DNA from: Siphlonurus alternatus
Taxonomy: Eukaryota > Arthropoda > Insecta > Ephemeroptera > Siphlonuridae
Direction: 5' to 3'
Assembly (NCBI GenBank): GCA_949825025.1
Contig: OX463785.1
Span: forward strand, 21,763,971-21,827,970
DNA length: 64,000 nucleotides
The translations under genes and the position numbers were made by a program. Shown one piece after another: positions 11,032 to 23,094 of this stretch. A model generated the notes under the pieces. That model ran no database searches, was not told the origin of the DNA, and worked only from the letters and a program-made list of their open reading frames with translations. The first letter of the stretch is position 1. Each line of letters starts with the position of its first letter.

Positions 11032-14000
11032 ATGGAAACCTCTTTGATATTTTGTATCTTAATATTCGAAGTAAGTGTTGAAATTTTTGGTACACATCAT
11101 GTTTACTTGGAAAGATGATCTATTGCAGTCAACATTTTAAAAAGGAAATGATTTCGTCACCGTCATTGCATTGGTCATTTTATCGAGTTACCCTCTCGCG
11201 ACGATAACTTTACTTTAAACTGTCAAATGCAATATATTCATTTCGTAAAATTTTTAATATATTTTACCCTGAGGTTAGTTAAACTTGTTCAGTACAAAAA
11301 AGAAGCAGATTTCATAATTAAAGGAAGACAAAGCTATGAGAGGAATTTAATTAATGGACCAATGGACAACATACATGACAAATTTTTACTGCAGAAATGA
11401 AGAGAGGGCACCAAATTATGCTACTCTGAAATTTTTTAGATTATTTTGAGACTCGCAACTATTTTTAAATAATTATTTAAAGTTCTGTAAGTTAAGTTGG
11501 CACCCCTGAATCCTTAATAAAAAGGATAGGACCGAGATGCCTATATATTGACGCCTCCAGGGCCGCACTTTCAATAATTATTTAAAAAATAGTTCTGGGT
11601 TTCAAAAAAATCTAAAAAAATTCAGAGTAGAATAATTTGGTACCTTCTCTTCATTTCTTCAGTAAAAAAAATTTCATGTATAGGTTTTACATGGTCATAT
11701 GTTCTTATCTTCTTATATATTATGTCTGCATCGTTTTTTAAAGAAAAGTAATATATTACAATTAAATTAAAGATTTATAATTATCTCTTAACTGTCACCA
11801 TGTAAGACAAGATTTTTAATTAAAGTTGATAAATATGTTGCAACGATATTCACAAATAAAATTAAGTTTGTCGGGAATATAATTACATATATCAATACAA
11901 ACGCAAAAAGAATCAATAATTTAGTTTTTAAGGAACTTCAATGTATCGCAACCAAAATAATTTAACAATAAATTTTGCTTGTCTTTAAAACTTAGTCAAA
12001 TTAATTTGAAATTCCCTTCAGAAGTAGCCGAAAGTGCGAATTTTATAGCTGTTCTGTTTGTAATTCAGTTTTAAAATTAAAAATAACATAATTTAACCAA
12101 TAAATAATATTTAGAATTTTGTATTAGAAGTACTGATCTAGATAACTATGTGCGAAATTGCAACTCTCTGAAATAGAAATACCAAAAATATCACACTTCC
12201 GGCTACTTCCGGAGCAAATATTGCATAAATTTAACTATACTGTACCATGTCTTCATCTGTTACTGACTCCCCAGGTCTCGTTTCTCACTGTGTTCGCCGC
12301 ACCTCCAGTTTGGCTAATGGAAACGCGTCTTCCGGCTCCCGGTGCACCGGAACTTCCGGTTCCTCGCCCTCTGCGTCTTCCGTCCCTGTCAGAGCTGAGA
12401 GAGAGAATTGCTGCTGCGCGCAGTAGAGGTTCTGCTCGCAGTCGGCTGAATTCTCCGACAATCACGGATACTCCAGCCGACGTTTTTCAAGAGAAACCAA
12501 ACGCGATACTGGGACAACTAGGGGAGTTGCAGGACGATGATAAAGGTGTGATGTTTTGATACATCTCGATGGTGGCGTCCCAAAACACTTTCTCGTCCCC
12601 TGTAGGGGCCCTAAATGAACTTTCCCCTCCCCTCCAATATGGCCGCTATATAAGTAGGGCGCATATGATGCGCCCTAAATTTCGCCGCCATTGTAGGGAA
12701 GGGTAGGGTAGGGTAGTAAGCGAGAATGGACATTTGGGACGCCACCGATGTTTAAATTGTAGCTGAATGAAATTTAGTTACTGAAAAGGACGAGGGTCTG
12801 CATAGAAAAGAATATAAAAGGACTCCAGTGAAAATTACGTTGGGGTAAATTCATCTCGCTTTCCACCCATTGCAGTGATGCACTTGTGTGTGGTATACCC
12901 CAGGCTTTGGACATCAATTTGGTCCATCGATAAAAAGTTAAGATTTCCGTTATAACAGAGGTTTTCCACGGTTCCCTCAGTCTCACCTCAACGAATGTTG
13001 GGATGTGTGTAACAGGCCGTGGCCACCATCATTTCCCTACCTTGTATCCCTACACCACACTACTCCACCTTTAAGCTTCAAGTTCATAGGGGTGTGTCCT
13101 TAAAAAAAAATTAATGAAATAAACGATGTGAGAATTTTATTTAAAATATAATTCAGTATATTATGATTTTTTTTCTGGTCATAGATATTTACAGAAATAT
13201 ATAAAATAGAATACACCTGTATAGTCTAATTATTTGAGTTTTTTATATTAATGGATAAAATGATGGTCCACCTGCAAATTAGGCAGCTACGCTTTGATGA
13301 TGTCAAAATAATACCTTTATAAAAATTTCAAATAATCAAACTGTACTTTTTGATTGTTCTAATGGAGTATCGACCTCAATTTTTTTTATTGCAGAAATGG
13401 ATATAGCGTGCAAAGTTATGCTACCCTGATTTTTTTCAGATTTTTTAGAGTCCAGGAACTATTTTCAAAAAATTATTGAAACTTCTTTTTATGACGTCAC
13501 GAGTCGGAAAGTTCTATATATTTTTAAGGAGCGGCGCCTCATGACGTTACAAAAAGAACTTTCAATAATTTTTTTAAAAATACTTCCCGGTCCCTAAAAA
13601 ATCTGAAAAAAAATCATAGTAGCATAATTTTGTACCCTCTATCCATTTCTGCAATAAAAAAAATGAGGTCGATATTCCATTGGTTATAATGCCATGCAGT
13701 GACGAAAAAAAAAAAAAATAAATAATGAATAAATTTGAACTCCTTGGTCATTGACGTAAAAATTTCAAAATAATCAGACTATATTTTGATTGTTCTAATT
13801 AACTGACATATTTCACATTATAATTACAGAACAAATAGACAAATCCTCAGTGCTGGTGAACTGGCTATGTGGCGTCCCCCGCGGTAAGCGACTTCGCCTC
13901 GTCTCCCAGACGTTGCTACGACGGGCGGCTCACAGCTTCTTCGACAATGAAGAACACTCTCTCGCAGGCATCTCACCCACCCTGGACAAAGCACACAAGA

Positions 14001-14107
14001 TGCTCAACACGGCCGGTCGCATCTTGTTACCTCACCCAAAACTTCTGACCACCGTGCCTCCAATAGGATTGTTCTACAGACCTAAACCTGTGACACAACA
14101 GGGATAG
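11032..14107 (+). CDS. Small secreted protein of unknown family (195 aa)
   Basis: Exons 11032-11070, 12275-12545 and 13830-14107 join in phases 0 and 1 with GT-AG borders. The start ATG has a strong context (caccATGG). Exon 1 supplies METSLIFCILIFE and exon 2 continues VSFLTVFAAPPVW, so the signal peptide spans the first intron; reading across both is what makes this start convincing. The mature protein has a Pro/Leu/Arg-rich N-terminal half (PAPGAPELPVPRP, SELRERIAAARSRG), an acidic linker (GELQDDDK), and a denser C-terminal part with two potentially helical stretches (RLRLVSQTLLRRAAHSFF, LDKAHKMLNTAGRIL) ending in FYRPKP. There are few cysteines. AATAAA lies at 14260. The introns carry a SINE and several foldback elements. 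No function is assigned. Confidence 0.68.
11368..11692. repeat. Foldback element, CATACATGA-ended subfamily
   Basis: Arms with ACTGCAGAAATGAAGAGAGG and its near complement enclose inverted TTAAATAATTATT-type blocks. The same subfamily (ACAACATACATGA end) recurs at 53176-53503. Confidence 0.65.
12567..12750. repeat. Short inverted-repeat element (GGTGGCGTCCCAAA ends)
   Basis: GATGGTGGCGTCCCAAA at the left is mirrored by TTTGGGACGCCACC at the right. It lies just after the exon 2 donor of the 195-aa gene. The interior holds GGGTAGGGTAGGGTAG. Confidence 0.65.
12780..13115 (+). repeat. 5'-truncated SINE, plus strand
   Basis: It shares its central domain (GGTTTTCCACGGTTCCCTCA, then AACGAATGTTGGGATG and CAGGCCGTGG) and its end (AGGGGTGTGTCCTT plus A-run) with the SINE at 596-932. 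The 5S-like head is absent. It is inserted in intron 2 of the 195-aa gene. Confidence 0.65.
13362..13680. repeat. Foldback MITE, TGGAGTATCGACCTC family
   Basis: Arms begin TGGAGTATCGACCTCA and end in the complement TGAGGTCGATATTCCA, with AGAAATGGATA and its complement inside. Core copies of GACGTCAC flank the centre. Other members: 17889, 26249, 29467, 32426, 56513 and 58010. Confidence 0.8.
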
Positions 14108-15869
14108 ATTGATTCAATTTTTAATTGACTTTAGAAATTTTACCGATCGCAGCCATCAAATGTTTTATGGCAGATTTTATATTATAAGTATGTATTTTAC
14201 TCTGTGGATAGTTTAATTATGTTATTAAATAAGAGAAAAAGAAACTGTATTATAAAGCGAATAAAAGAACAATTTAAATTTTTAAAAATTAAAAAAAACA
14301 TTTACAGATGACTGCATGATCAGCTCTGAGTTGTGGCTTTGTTATCTAATAGAACTAGGGACATATTTTAGCACAAAATGTATCAACTAAATTTACTCTA
14401 GATTAAATTAATCCTAAAAAGATTGATGTTATAAAATCTTCATTTAGTTTTGAAAAATGTTATGAATCAATTTTATAAGATTGTCTTATTTTCAGACAAT
14501 TTTTCCACCCTTATATTGTATGTGAGAGGTATATTATTGCTGTTCTCTTATAATCTGTAAGATCAATTTAAAATTATATTTTATATTTATAAATATCATC
14601 TAGATATCGTATAATATCCTGACTCAAAAAATTCTCTCTATACTGTAAATTAACAACCTTTATAGACACACCACTGAATAGGGTTAATTGTTTAACCTTG
14701 GCCGGTATGTATATATTGCTAAAATAAACAAAAAATAAATTAACATTAATTATTTGTTATTATTTCTGGAAGCGTAAATTTTGTTGACATATTTGTTTCA
14801 ATTCAGTGTTGAAATTTTGATAATTGTTTCTTATTAAGCATTGCATTTATAGTGTAAATGAATACATTGTTGTACAGTTATACCTTAGTGCTATGTTTTT
14901 AATTGTTTTTATTTTTTTTTCTACTGATGTGTCTTACCCATGCATGATGCATTGTGTATATATCTTATAACTGGAATATGATAAAATAAAAAAATTGAAT
15001 TTATTTATTTTTTTAATTTGCACAGTACAATTACTGGCCTAAGTGTGAAATTGCATTGCTGTATTATAGAATGACGTCACTTCTTTCAGAGGAAATATAA
15101 TATAAACTGGTGTAATTAATAAAACAATTGTTATAAGGAATAATTAATATAAATATATAAATATAATGATGAAAAATTGTGAAAAGTGCAGTGCAATAAG
15201 TTATAAAGATGAATTTCAGGTCTTAGTGCTATAGACAATATTTCTGTGTGAAAATGTGTGCAGTGCGCTAAACTGTTTTTATTTGAAAAAAAGTAGAAAA
15301 ATCATCAAGACATTAATATTTTAAATTTCTGCATATGTTCCTGCATGCATACCAATAACAAATGTAATATGTTTTTCTTATCTATGCATGTAAAATTAGT
15401 TAAAAAATAATAATAATAATAATAATTATAATAAGTAATTAAAATTATAATGCCCTGCTGGTTTTTTCTTAACAAATGTTTCTTACTTCCCACTGTGTCT
15501 CACGAACACCCTCCCTAGCTGCTGAAGTTGTCTGATGAGGAATACTCTGTTTTACATGGAGCCTGTACTTTCAAATTTGGCATGCTGGAGATATATTATA
15601 TTATATTATATAACAATAATAAATTGAAAAATATATATCTGATTGTGAGAGTCATTTATATAGGAGTCATTATTAGATTAATTTTAACATGACAAATTGT
15701 TATCCTGCAGTGTTTTAATATAATTTTCTATGATATTATTTATATTATAACTATATTATATATATAGTTTTGTATTTAAATGTATGTTACATATAGTATG
15801 TACTATGTAGGGTATTACAACAGTATATTTATGTGTTTTTACTAAAAATAATTAAAAATCTCTTCATTG

Positions 15870-15962
15870 TATTTTCATTGGGTTGGATGGAAGAGTGGGC
15901 CTAATGGCCTAAATCCCGCCCTCAATAAAGACGATTTTATTTATTTATTTATTTATTTAATT
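15870..15962 (+). repeat. Probable 3' tail of a non-LTR retroposon
   Basis: A GC-richer block (AGAGTGGGCCTAATGGCC, CCCGCCCTCAATAAAGACGA) ends in a TTTA microsatellite. This arrangement is typical of LINE or LINE-mobilised SINE 3' ends. No reverse transcriptase sequence is present nearby. Confidence 0.45.
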
Positions 15963-16430
15963 ATATAGGGCCTCTTTAAATATGTCCCATTGACTCTGAA
16001 ATACACTGAGAAATAAATTTACCAGTCAGAAAGAAAAATGTTCAGATTTATATTATTGTAAAGTCACAGAAACTAGTATTCCAATACGCGTAATTTAATA
16101 TCAAATATGATAATTTGTTGTGATGTACTCGATTATGGAATAAAAAATATTCAAAATTATGCCTCGTCTTTTATTATTGTATAGTAGATTCAAAATTGTT
16201 TGAACTTCCAAACAGCAGTTGATTTTTTTTAACTGATTTTGCTGTGGTTTATTGCAGCTTTTCATTTGAGGTTTGAAAAAGAATTCAATTTGTTCAAAAT
16301 TTTTAATTAAATATAAAATTATTATTATATTATTTTTTTATTTGTTTGTAAACATTGAATGCAATTTTTTTGAACAAATTGAAGATGGTTATTTACAATA
16401 ATTTTGGCATATTTATTATCTTTAAAAATA

Positions 16431-16634
16431 AATATATATAATAAATAAATGACAGTCTGCTCCGCTCAGTAGCCTTAATCACCACAGCTGTTGAAAGCAG
16501 CAACCGTCGTTATCCTACTAATATTAAAATTAATATATATAATAAATAAATGACAAGTCTGCTCCGCTCAGTAGCCTTAATCACCACAGCTGTTGAAAGC
16601 AGCAACCGTCGTTATCCTACTAATATTAAAATTA
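16431..16634 (+). repeat. Near-perfect direct duplication of a 101-bp unit
   Basis: The units 16431-16531 and 16532-16634 differ by a single extra A after AAATGAC. Each contains CTGCTCCGCTCAGTAGCC and AGCAGCAACCGTCGTTATCC. Confidence 0.85.
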
Positions 16635-16757
16635 ATTATGTCATATACATCGGAGTAAAATTCTTAGGATGTGTACTAATTAAAGCATGCAAATTAATTT
16701 ATTTCATTATGATAAGATAATAATTATACTGAATGGAACGTTGCTAAATTTTATTTA

Positions 16758-16916
16758 AAGCCGGTATTACAAGATACAATTTTTTTAATTATTGCATATA
16801 ATTTTTACTTTCAAGAAAAATTCAACTTCATTTGTTTGTATGGAGATTATATTTTCTTGCATGAAGGAAAAATTGTATGCAAAATTGTATTTGTGTAATA
16901 ATACCGGCTTTTAGGA
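16758..16916. repeat. Inverted-repeat element with GCCGGTATTACA ends
   Basis: AAAGCCGGTATTACAAGATA at the left is mirrored by TGTAATAATACCGGCTTTT at the right. The ends and the TCATTTGTTTGTATGGAGA interior resemble the larger palindrome at 35895-36495. Confidence 0.6.
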
Positions 16917-17142
16917 AACATCACTAAAAAGTTATTCAAAGTTCAGATTTGAACCCACGCCCCTTTATCCTTTTATTAAAAAGTGACGTCTATTGACGCC
17001 TCTTTCTGCAGTACTTCCATTATTTTTAAAAAAAAAAAAATAGTTCTCAGTCTCTAAAATAATATTTCATGGGTCCATGATTACTATTTAGCTATATATT
17101 CATTTCCTATTATAAACCAGCTTGAAATAAGTTATAAAATAA

Positions 17143-17271
17143 TAGGCCTGTTCGTAAACCCTGCTCGGTGTACACTTTCTCTTTCTACACCCAATCGACT
17201 TTATATCCCATGTACATAAGGTCGATTGGGTGCAGAAAGTGTACACCGAGCAGGGTTTACGAACAGGCCTA
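17143..17271. repeat. 129-bp hairpin MITE (TAGGCCTGTTCG ends)
   Basis: The two arms, each about 55 nt (TAGGCCTGTTCGTAAACCCT outward end), are almost exact reverse complements around a short loop near 17200. Confidence 0.8.
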
Positions 17272-17740
17272 TAAACTATAAACATATATTTTTTGTGTGA
17301 ATAAATAAGCTCTACCTGTTCATAATTATAGGAATGATACTTCGTATTAGGAAGATTTGACGTTTTCTGAATTGGTTGAAAAATATCCGCCTTTTCCAGA
17401 TTTAAAATAATGTGTTTTTCTTCTTTTTTTTTACAGTAATATACCTTAATTAAACATGTTTATTTATATTATTAAACTTTATACAAAATATTTTCTCCTT
17501 TTTAAAAATATACAAAAAACATTGTATCTAAAAATTAAAATCATATGCACTTTATTATTTCTTTCATTAAATATATTTCATCAATAATAAAATACAACAA
17601 CGTGTTTTTACAATGTTAAACTTTTCCTATTGCAAATATATTTTATAAATATTTTGAGTCTCAGTCACGTTTGAAAATGAAGATATGAGCGAGATGATTC
17701 TTGGGTCACGATTAACAAAGAATGCGGAATAAACTCATCA

Positions 17741-17790
17741 TATAAAAGCTCGTCCAAAGATTTTTCCTGTTCAGATGCTCGTCTAGCTCT
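17741..17790 (+). promoter_or_regulatory. Core promoter of array gene A
   Basis: TATAAAA lies at 17741-17747, TCAGAT initiator at 17771, and CTAGCTCT at 17783, 42 nt from the TATA start. The same CTAGCTCTC motif lies 41 nt from TATA in genes F, G, H and K. Confidence 0.65.
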
Positions 17791-17812
17791 CAAAGAGAGG
17801 GACGTGGTAAAA

Positions 17813-20666
17813 ATGACGTCACTATCGGTTATTGCCTTATTGGCATGTTTGGTCATCTCCGCCCATGCAGGGGTAAGTATTGAGTCGAATGAAGCATTGA
17901 CCTCATTTTTTTATTGCAGAAATGGATATACCGTGCAAAGTTATGCCACTTCAATTTTTTTCAAATTTTTTAGAGTCCGGGAAATGTTATTAAAAAATTA
18001 TTTAACGTACAGAGAAAGTAGTGACGCCTCTCTTAATTAAAGGTTAGGACCTAAAAGGGGCGTGGGTTCAAACACGACCTCGCCTTAACGTTTTAGCAAT
18101 ACTTCCAGGACTCTAAAATAACTTAAAAAAATCAGTGGCATAACTTTGCACCCTCTATCCATTTTTAAAATAAAAACAAATAGAGGTCGATATTCCACAT
18201 CTGGAAGTGTTTCTGGTAGTCTTGTTAATGTAAATATTTCAGCTATCAGTATTTTTACTTGAAAATCATTAGGGAGGTTTATAAACTAAATTTCAAATAA
18301 AACAGTTAAAAATTATTTTTTTCTTGCATAGAGAGATTGAACAAACAGTAGTATAAAAATAATTTATCAAAATGTTTTAAAGCTCTATGGCAGAAATCTT
18401 GTACAAATGTACCTTGTGATATACAAGGAAATAAAAGCGACATTATGTTCTGTTTCAAATTTAGTAAATAAATCAAATAAATTCAAATAGCAGATGTTAT
18501 AAAAACATTTCCTGACATATTTGCCATAATGTGGTACTGTAATTTACTGTAAGCCGAAGGCACGATTGCATTGTACATAAATTATCTCATATAGGAATAA
18601 ATTATTTTAAATATTTATATTATTAATTTTATTTTTAATTTACACGTTATAATTAACTAAACCATCATCTTTTTTTTATTTGCCAACTCCCCACGATAGG
18701 GAGTTTTATTAGTTCATTTGCATTAATTACCTACTTTTGTTGGTTAAACTTGTTACGAATTAATAAATATTTGTTTCTTTTTAATTTAAAAACTCCCTTA
18801 ATTTTAATTCTTAAAATCGATTCTTTTTGTAGCAAAAATTAAAATCATATATTTTAAGAGCAATAACATTTTTTAAAACATAATTAAAATTATTAATTTT
18901 TTAATATTAAAAAATTAATTGGAAATTTACTTAATTTAATTTTCATGACAAAAAGTTAAATTTTGTTAAAAAAATTTCAACTGCCAGAATTGTTTTATTA
19001 GCAAATTTTTTGTTAATTTTCAAATACGGTACTTAGGAAATTCATGTATGGAATTTAAAATGAAATTATCGGATTATTCGGATTTCCTAATTCTAAAATT
19101 CCCTATTTGCAGTTCTATAACCCCATATCTTCTTGCCCTCAGTGCACTGGCAGCCGTAGAGGAGGTCACGGCAGCGGAGGTCATGACCCAAAGGGCGCAG
19201 AGATTGAATTCAAGCGTGACATTAACGCTAAAGTAGATGGTAAGATCCAATTCGGACCTTGCGGTCGCCCCAAGTCGGTGGTGAACGCCGACGTCAAGGA
19301 CTGTGGTAAAAGCAAGGTGAAGGGCAACGCCTTCCAGATGCTCGAGACAGCAGGACGTCTTGCCGAAGTCCTCAAGATCGTTGGTAACAGATTCAAGCCG
19401 GAGACTTGCTGTCCACCACGTCCAGCATCCAACGTAGACACTTCTGCAGAGTCGATCCTTGAAGGTCAAAGAACTAGAAGTTCTGGTACCCCATACTATT
19501 ACCCAAGTAAACCTTGCAATTATCCAGGCAGGAGAGTAAATATTGATGATTCAAATAATGCTGGAAATGGAAGAAATGATGGAAGTAATGTAGGAACTGT
19601 TCCAGATGTAGCTTATGAATTAAATTCAGAAGATAAAGGTGGTTGTGGAACAGCTGGAGGTCGTGGAGGTCATGGAGGTGGTAGAGGAGGTAGAGGAGGT
19701 TATGGAGGTTATGGTAAACGTCGTAGATATCGTCGTCGTCGTGGAGGAAAGGGAGGTCATGGTTCTGGAGGTCGTGGAGGTTCAGGAGGACATGGAGGAT
19801 ACGGGGGAGGTCATAGTAGCTCTGGTGGAGGTTACGGTAGTTCCTCAGGAGGTTATGGTAAGGATTGTTCCTGCGAAGATCACCATGGAGGTCATCACGG
19901 AGGTCATCATGGAGGTCACCATGGAGGTCACCATGGAGGTCACCACGGAGGTCATGACAGTTACAGTGACGAAAGTAACGAAAGTTCTGGATCTTCTGAA
20001 TCAGATGAATCTGGTCATGGAAATTCTTGTCAAGGTGGTAATTATGATGATGGTAATGAAGGTGATGAATCTTTGGCTGATTTCTACAACATTGGAGCTG
20101 AAGACGATGGTGAAGAAGAGACTTCTACATCTGAAGAACACAATGATGACTGTGGTTGTCATAAGGGAAGTAGCAGTGAAGAAGATGATGATGATGATGA
20201 TGATTATTCTGGAGATGATGATTCTGGGGATGATGATTCTGGATCAGGATCAGATGAAAGTGGTTCTCGTGGTAGCGGTAGCTGTGAAAGCGAATCACAT
20301 GAAGATTTAAGCGAAAGTGATGAAGATGAAGGAATTTATCCAAGACCAAAATCAGCACATAAACCTTGTAAGAAAAATCATTTAATTCCATTTGATCCAT
20401 TATATGAACCTGTTGGATCATCAGGTAATACAGGATTTGATTCACTTACAAACTTAGCAGTACCAACTGGATCTTGTCCGCATGCAGGAGGAATTCTTCA
20501 TGGTAAAGCTAAATCTTGTAATTGTGAACTGAGTAACATCTATGGAGGAAATAAACCTCACCATAACAAAAAACGTCATCCTCATGGTGTCAAAGGTCAA
20601 CGACTTAATGGACCACGCCATGGTAAGAAACACCACAAGGGATGCGGATGTGGAAGAAAATACTAA
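17813..20666 (+). CDS. Array gene A: secreted core/tail protein with His-Gly and acidic tail (537 aa)
   Basis: Exons 17813-17872 (signal peptide, cut after SAHA) and 19113-20666 join in phase 0. An in-frame GTG lies upstream, but the ATG fits the 20-residue signal peptides of the paralogues. Residues about 49-140 form the family core (FKRDINAKV, FGPCGRPKS, LETAGR, GNRFKPE, CCPPRPASNVDTSAE). The tail is the longest in the array. It has a Gly/Arg block with KRRRYRRRRGGKGG, then six HHGG repeats (19881-19952), then long Ser/Asp/Glu runs including seven consecutive Asp, then a basic His/Lys end with the terminal motif GCGCGRKY. Alternating basic, His and acidic blocks suggest an extracellular structural or metal-binding role (inference). 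AATAAA lies at 20878. An unusual SSCPQC motif opens the mature protein. A foldback MITE lies 16 nt after the exon 1 donor. Confidence 0.85.
17889..18197. repeat. Foldback MITE just inside intron 1 of gene A
   Basis: Arms ATTGACCTCATTTTTTTATT and the complement ending GAGGTCGATATTCCA. It belongs to the TGGAGTATCGACCTC family. Confidence 0.7.
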
Positions 20667-20883
20667 ATTGTTAAAAAAAATTTTTTATTAAAAGGAAAAA
20701 GAAGAGTTTTTATTTAAAAAAAACTGTTATGTTTTGTTTAAATTAATATTAAAAAAATTAATAATTATATTGTGTACTTATTATTTTACCTGTATAACCC
20801 ATTTCCTTTGTATTATATTTTCAATATTTGAATATAGATCTCTCTTCTGTTAATTATAAAAATATACTGTAAAAAAAATAAAA

Positions 20884-22369
20884 TCAGGGTTCCTTTTATC
20901 ATAAACTGTAATTTATTTATTTTTATATATTCAGAATATTATTGCCTAGATAGTCCCATTAACAAGAATAAAATAAATCATACATGGTTAACCTTAACTG
21001 TAGTAACTCAGTTGTCTTAGTTTTCCTAATTGCAATGAAATATAGTCTCAATAAATAAATTGTTTTTTTTTGTATCTGTGTTCAAAACATATAAAGTTAA
21101 GTGATGTAATATATATGATCTTATAACTTCTAGGTAATAGTTTTTTTTATATAATTATATTATATATTACACTAATTATCATTATATTTTAATTAATATA
21201 CACATCGGGGCTCAAATTAGAAGTAGCTAATAGAGGTGTGGTGAAATAGAAAATTTTAAGAATGGCTGGGTGCTTTTTATAACTCCCACAAATTACATAA
21301 ATTTTCTTTGTCTCTTGGAGTTTTCTAATAGTGTACACTTCTGTACATCACGTTTACTTTGTTGGTAGGCATTGTCACTTAAAGTTCTTATGCTAATGAC
21401 ACAGGAGTGACTGGGATTCAACTCAAAAGCTCCCTATTGGATATCTCTAAATGGTGAACTAGTTAAATGATATTATAAAAATAATTTTAAATACTGTTTC
21501 TGTTTATTTTATTAGAAAATATTTTTATTTTTTTTTTTCTTTTTAATTTTTTAAACAGTTAATTTGCAATATTTTTCTAAATTAAAATGAAAATAATAAA
21601 TAAATATCTAAGACAGCATTAGAGAAAAATAATAATTTAATGTTTTGCGATATATTATCTAATATAACCACTAATTTCATTTTTAAAATAAGAGCAATAA
21701 AAATGTTAAATTAATTAAAACAGAAAAAGAACTCCCTAACTCATTTTTAATCTTAAGGAATATTGACATGACCTTCAATGGATGTTAAACTGCATTATTT
21801 TCAAGAAAAAAAAAGATCATTATTTACATGAGTTCAATCCAACATTAAGCTGGCGAGCATGTTCGAGGTATGTGAAGTCATGTTTTTCTTTTTTTTTTTT
21901 TGAATTTTTGAAATTTTCAATCCCTTTCAATAATATGTTGCAAAACGCGGTGACGTAACGAAAAAAAAAAACTCCCTGTTGTTCCATTAAATATAAAACA
22001 TGATGCAGTGATTATATGTAAGTTGAAAAAGTGCTCTTCGAATCCAGATTTTAAAAATTAAATTTATAAATTATGTATCTTATTTCACGGTTTCACCTTT
22101 CAACGATATTAATATTTGTTGAAATTAATCGTTTTCCTTATTTTGTATTATTTATTATTTTTATGCTAAAAATTAAATGTATTTTTGTTAATTACACTTT
22201 GAAACTATAAACAAATAAGTTGTAAAAAGTAAAACAAAAATAATTTTTTAAAAGTAAATTTAAATTAAACAATTTTATATTTAAATAAAAAAATTTATAT
22301 AAAAACAATTTTAAAATACCTTAGAAAAAAATATTATTTTTCGCTTTACTACGAAAAAATATGGCACAG
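20884..22369. other. Intergenic DNA between genes A and B
   Basis: AT-rich with no supported exon. No clear repeat boundary is visible before the SINE at 22370. Confidence 0.45.
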
Positions 22370-22740
22370 TGCATTGGATTGATTCTCATCAGATCATCAA
22401 AGTTAAGCTACCTGAGCGCGGTTATTAGTTGAATGGGTAAACATTATAAACTATAAACAACAATCACGCTATTCTCACCTAGTGTTGAATCATAATTTTC
22501 AACATGTTTTTTCCCCTGGCTTTGAACCATTGCAATTCCGGTTCAATAATAAAAGCTATAGAGTTTAACATGACAGAGGTTTCCACATTTCCCTCAGTAA
22601 CAGCCAGGATGAATTGTAAAACTGTTACCAACTCGTTCAGTAAGTGCTTCGCATGTCATGAGTTTAGAGTTACAGAAGATTCGGATTTTAAACCAAGTAA
22701 ATAGATGTACCCCAATGTGTGTGGTTGGATGTAAAATAAT
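22370..22740 (+). repeat. SINE with 5S rRNA-derived head, plus strand
   Basis: Positions about 22372-22440 follow eukaryotic 5S rRNA closely: GATTCTCATCAGATCATC, AAAGTTAAGC, GCGCGGTTATTAGTTGAATG and GGGT. This covers the internal Pol III control region. A tail follows with ACAGAGGTTTCCACATTTCC and CAGCCAGGATGAATTG, matching the central domain of the other SINEs here. Degenerate, so old. Confidence 0.65.
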
Positions 22741-23036
22741 AATAAAGCGAATATATATGGTCCAGCTTTACAATTTATATTGCATATATGCAGTATTAAA
22801 AACAAATTTACTATAAAACATATATTATGCAACATTTTAAACAATCATTTCTTTACCACAACAATGTAATATTGGTTAATATTACATCCTCACTTCTGCT
22901 ATTGTTTATTTACAAAATAAATGTAAACAAATAATTTTGTCATTACTGAAATGAACGTGTATATAAACAAATGTCATTACGAAAATGTTACGATATTTGA
23001 TCATCGTCTCACGTAACCCGGAAGCTAATTTTTTGA

Positions 23037-23071
23037 TATAAGACACTCCTTTCATCCTAATCTTCATCAGT
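23037..23071 (+). promoter_or_regulatory. Core promoter of gene B
   Basis: TATAAGA lies at 23037 and TCAGT at 23067-23071 with the A 32 nt downstream. Confidence 0.55.
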
Positions 23072-23094
23072 TTATCTCTGTAAGGACCATTGAA

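Larger units (their letters stand above)
14108..17740. other. Intergenic DNA before the gene array; repeats only
   Basis: No exon is supported. A less AT-rich patch at about 15485-15590 has no readable motif. It contains a retroposon tail, a 101-bp direct duplication and two inverted-repeat elements, listed separately. Confidence 0.5.

Noticed and set aside
19639..20310. 223-residue frame of Val/Met/Glu overlapping gene A
   Set aside because: It is a frame-shifted reading of GGT/GAT-rich repeats in gene A.
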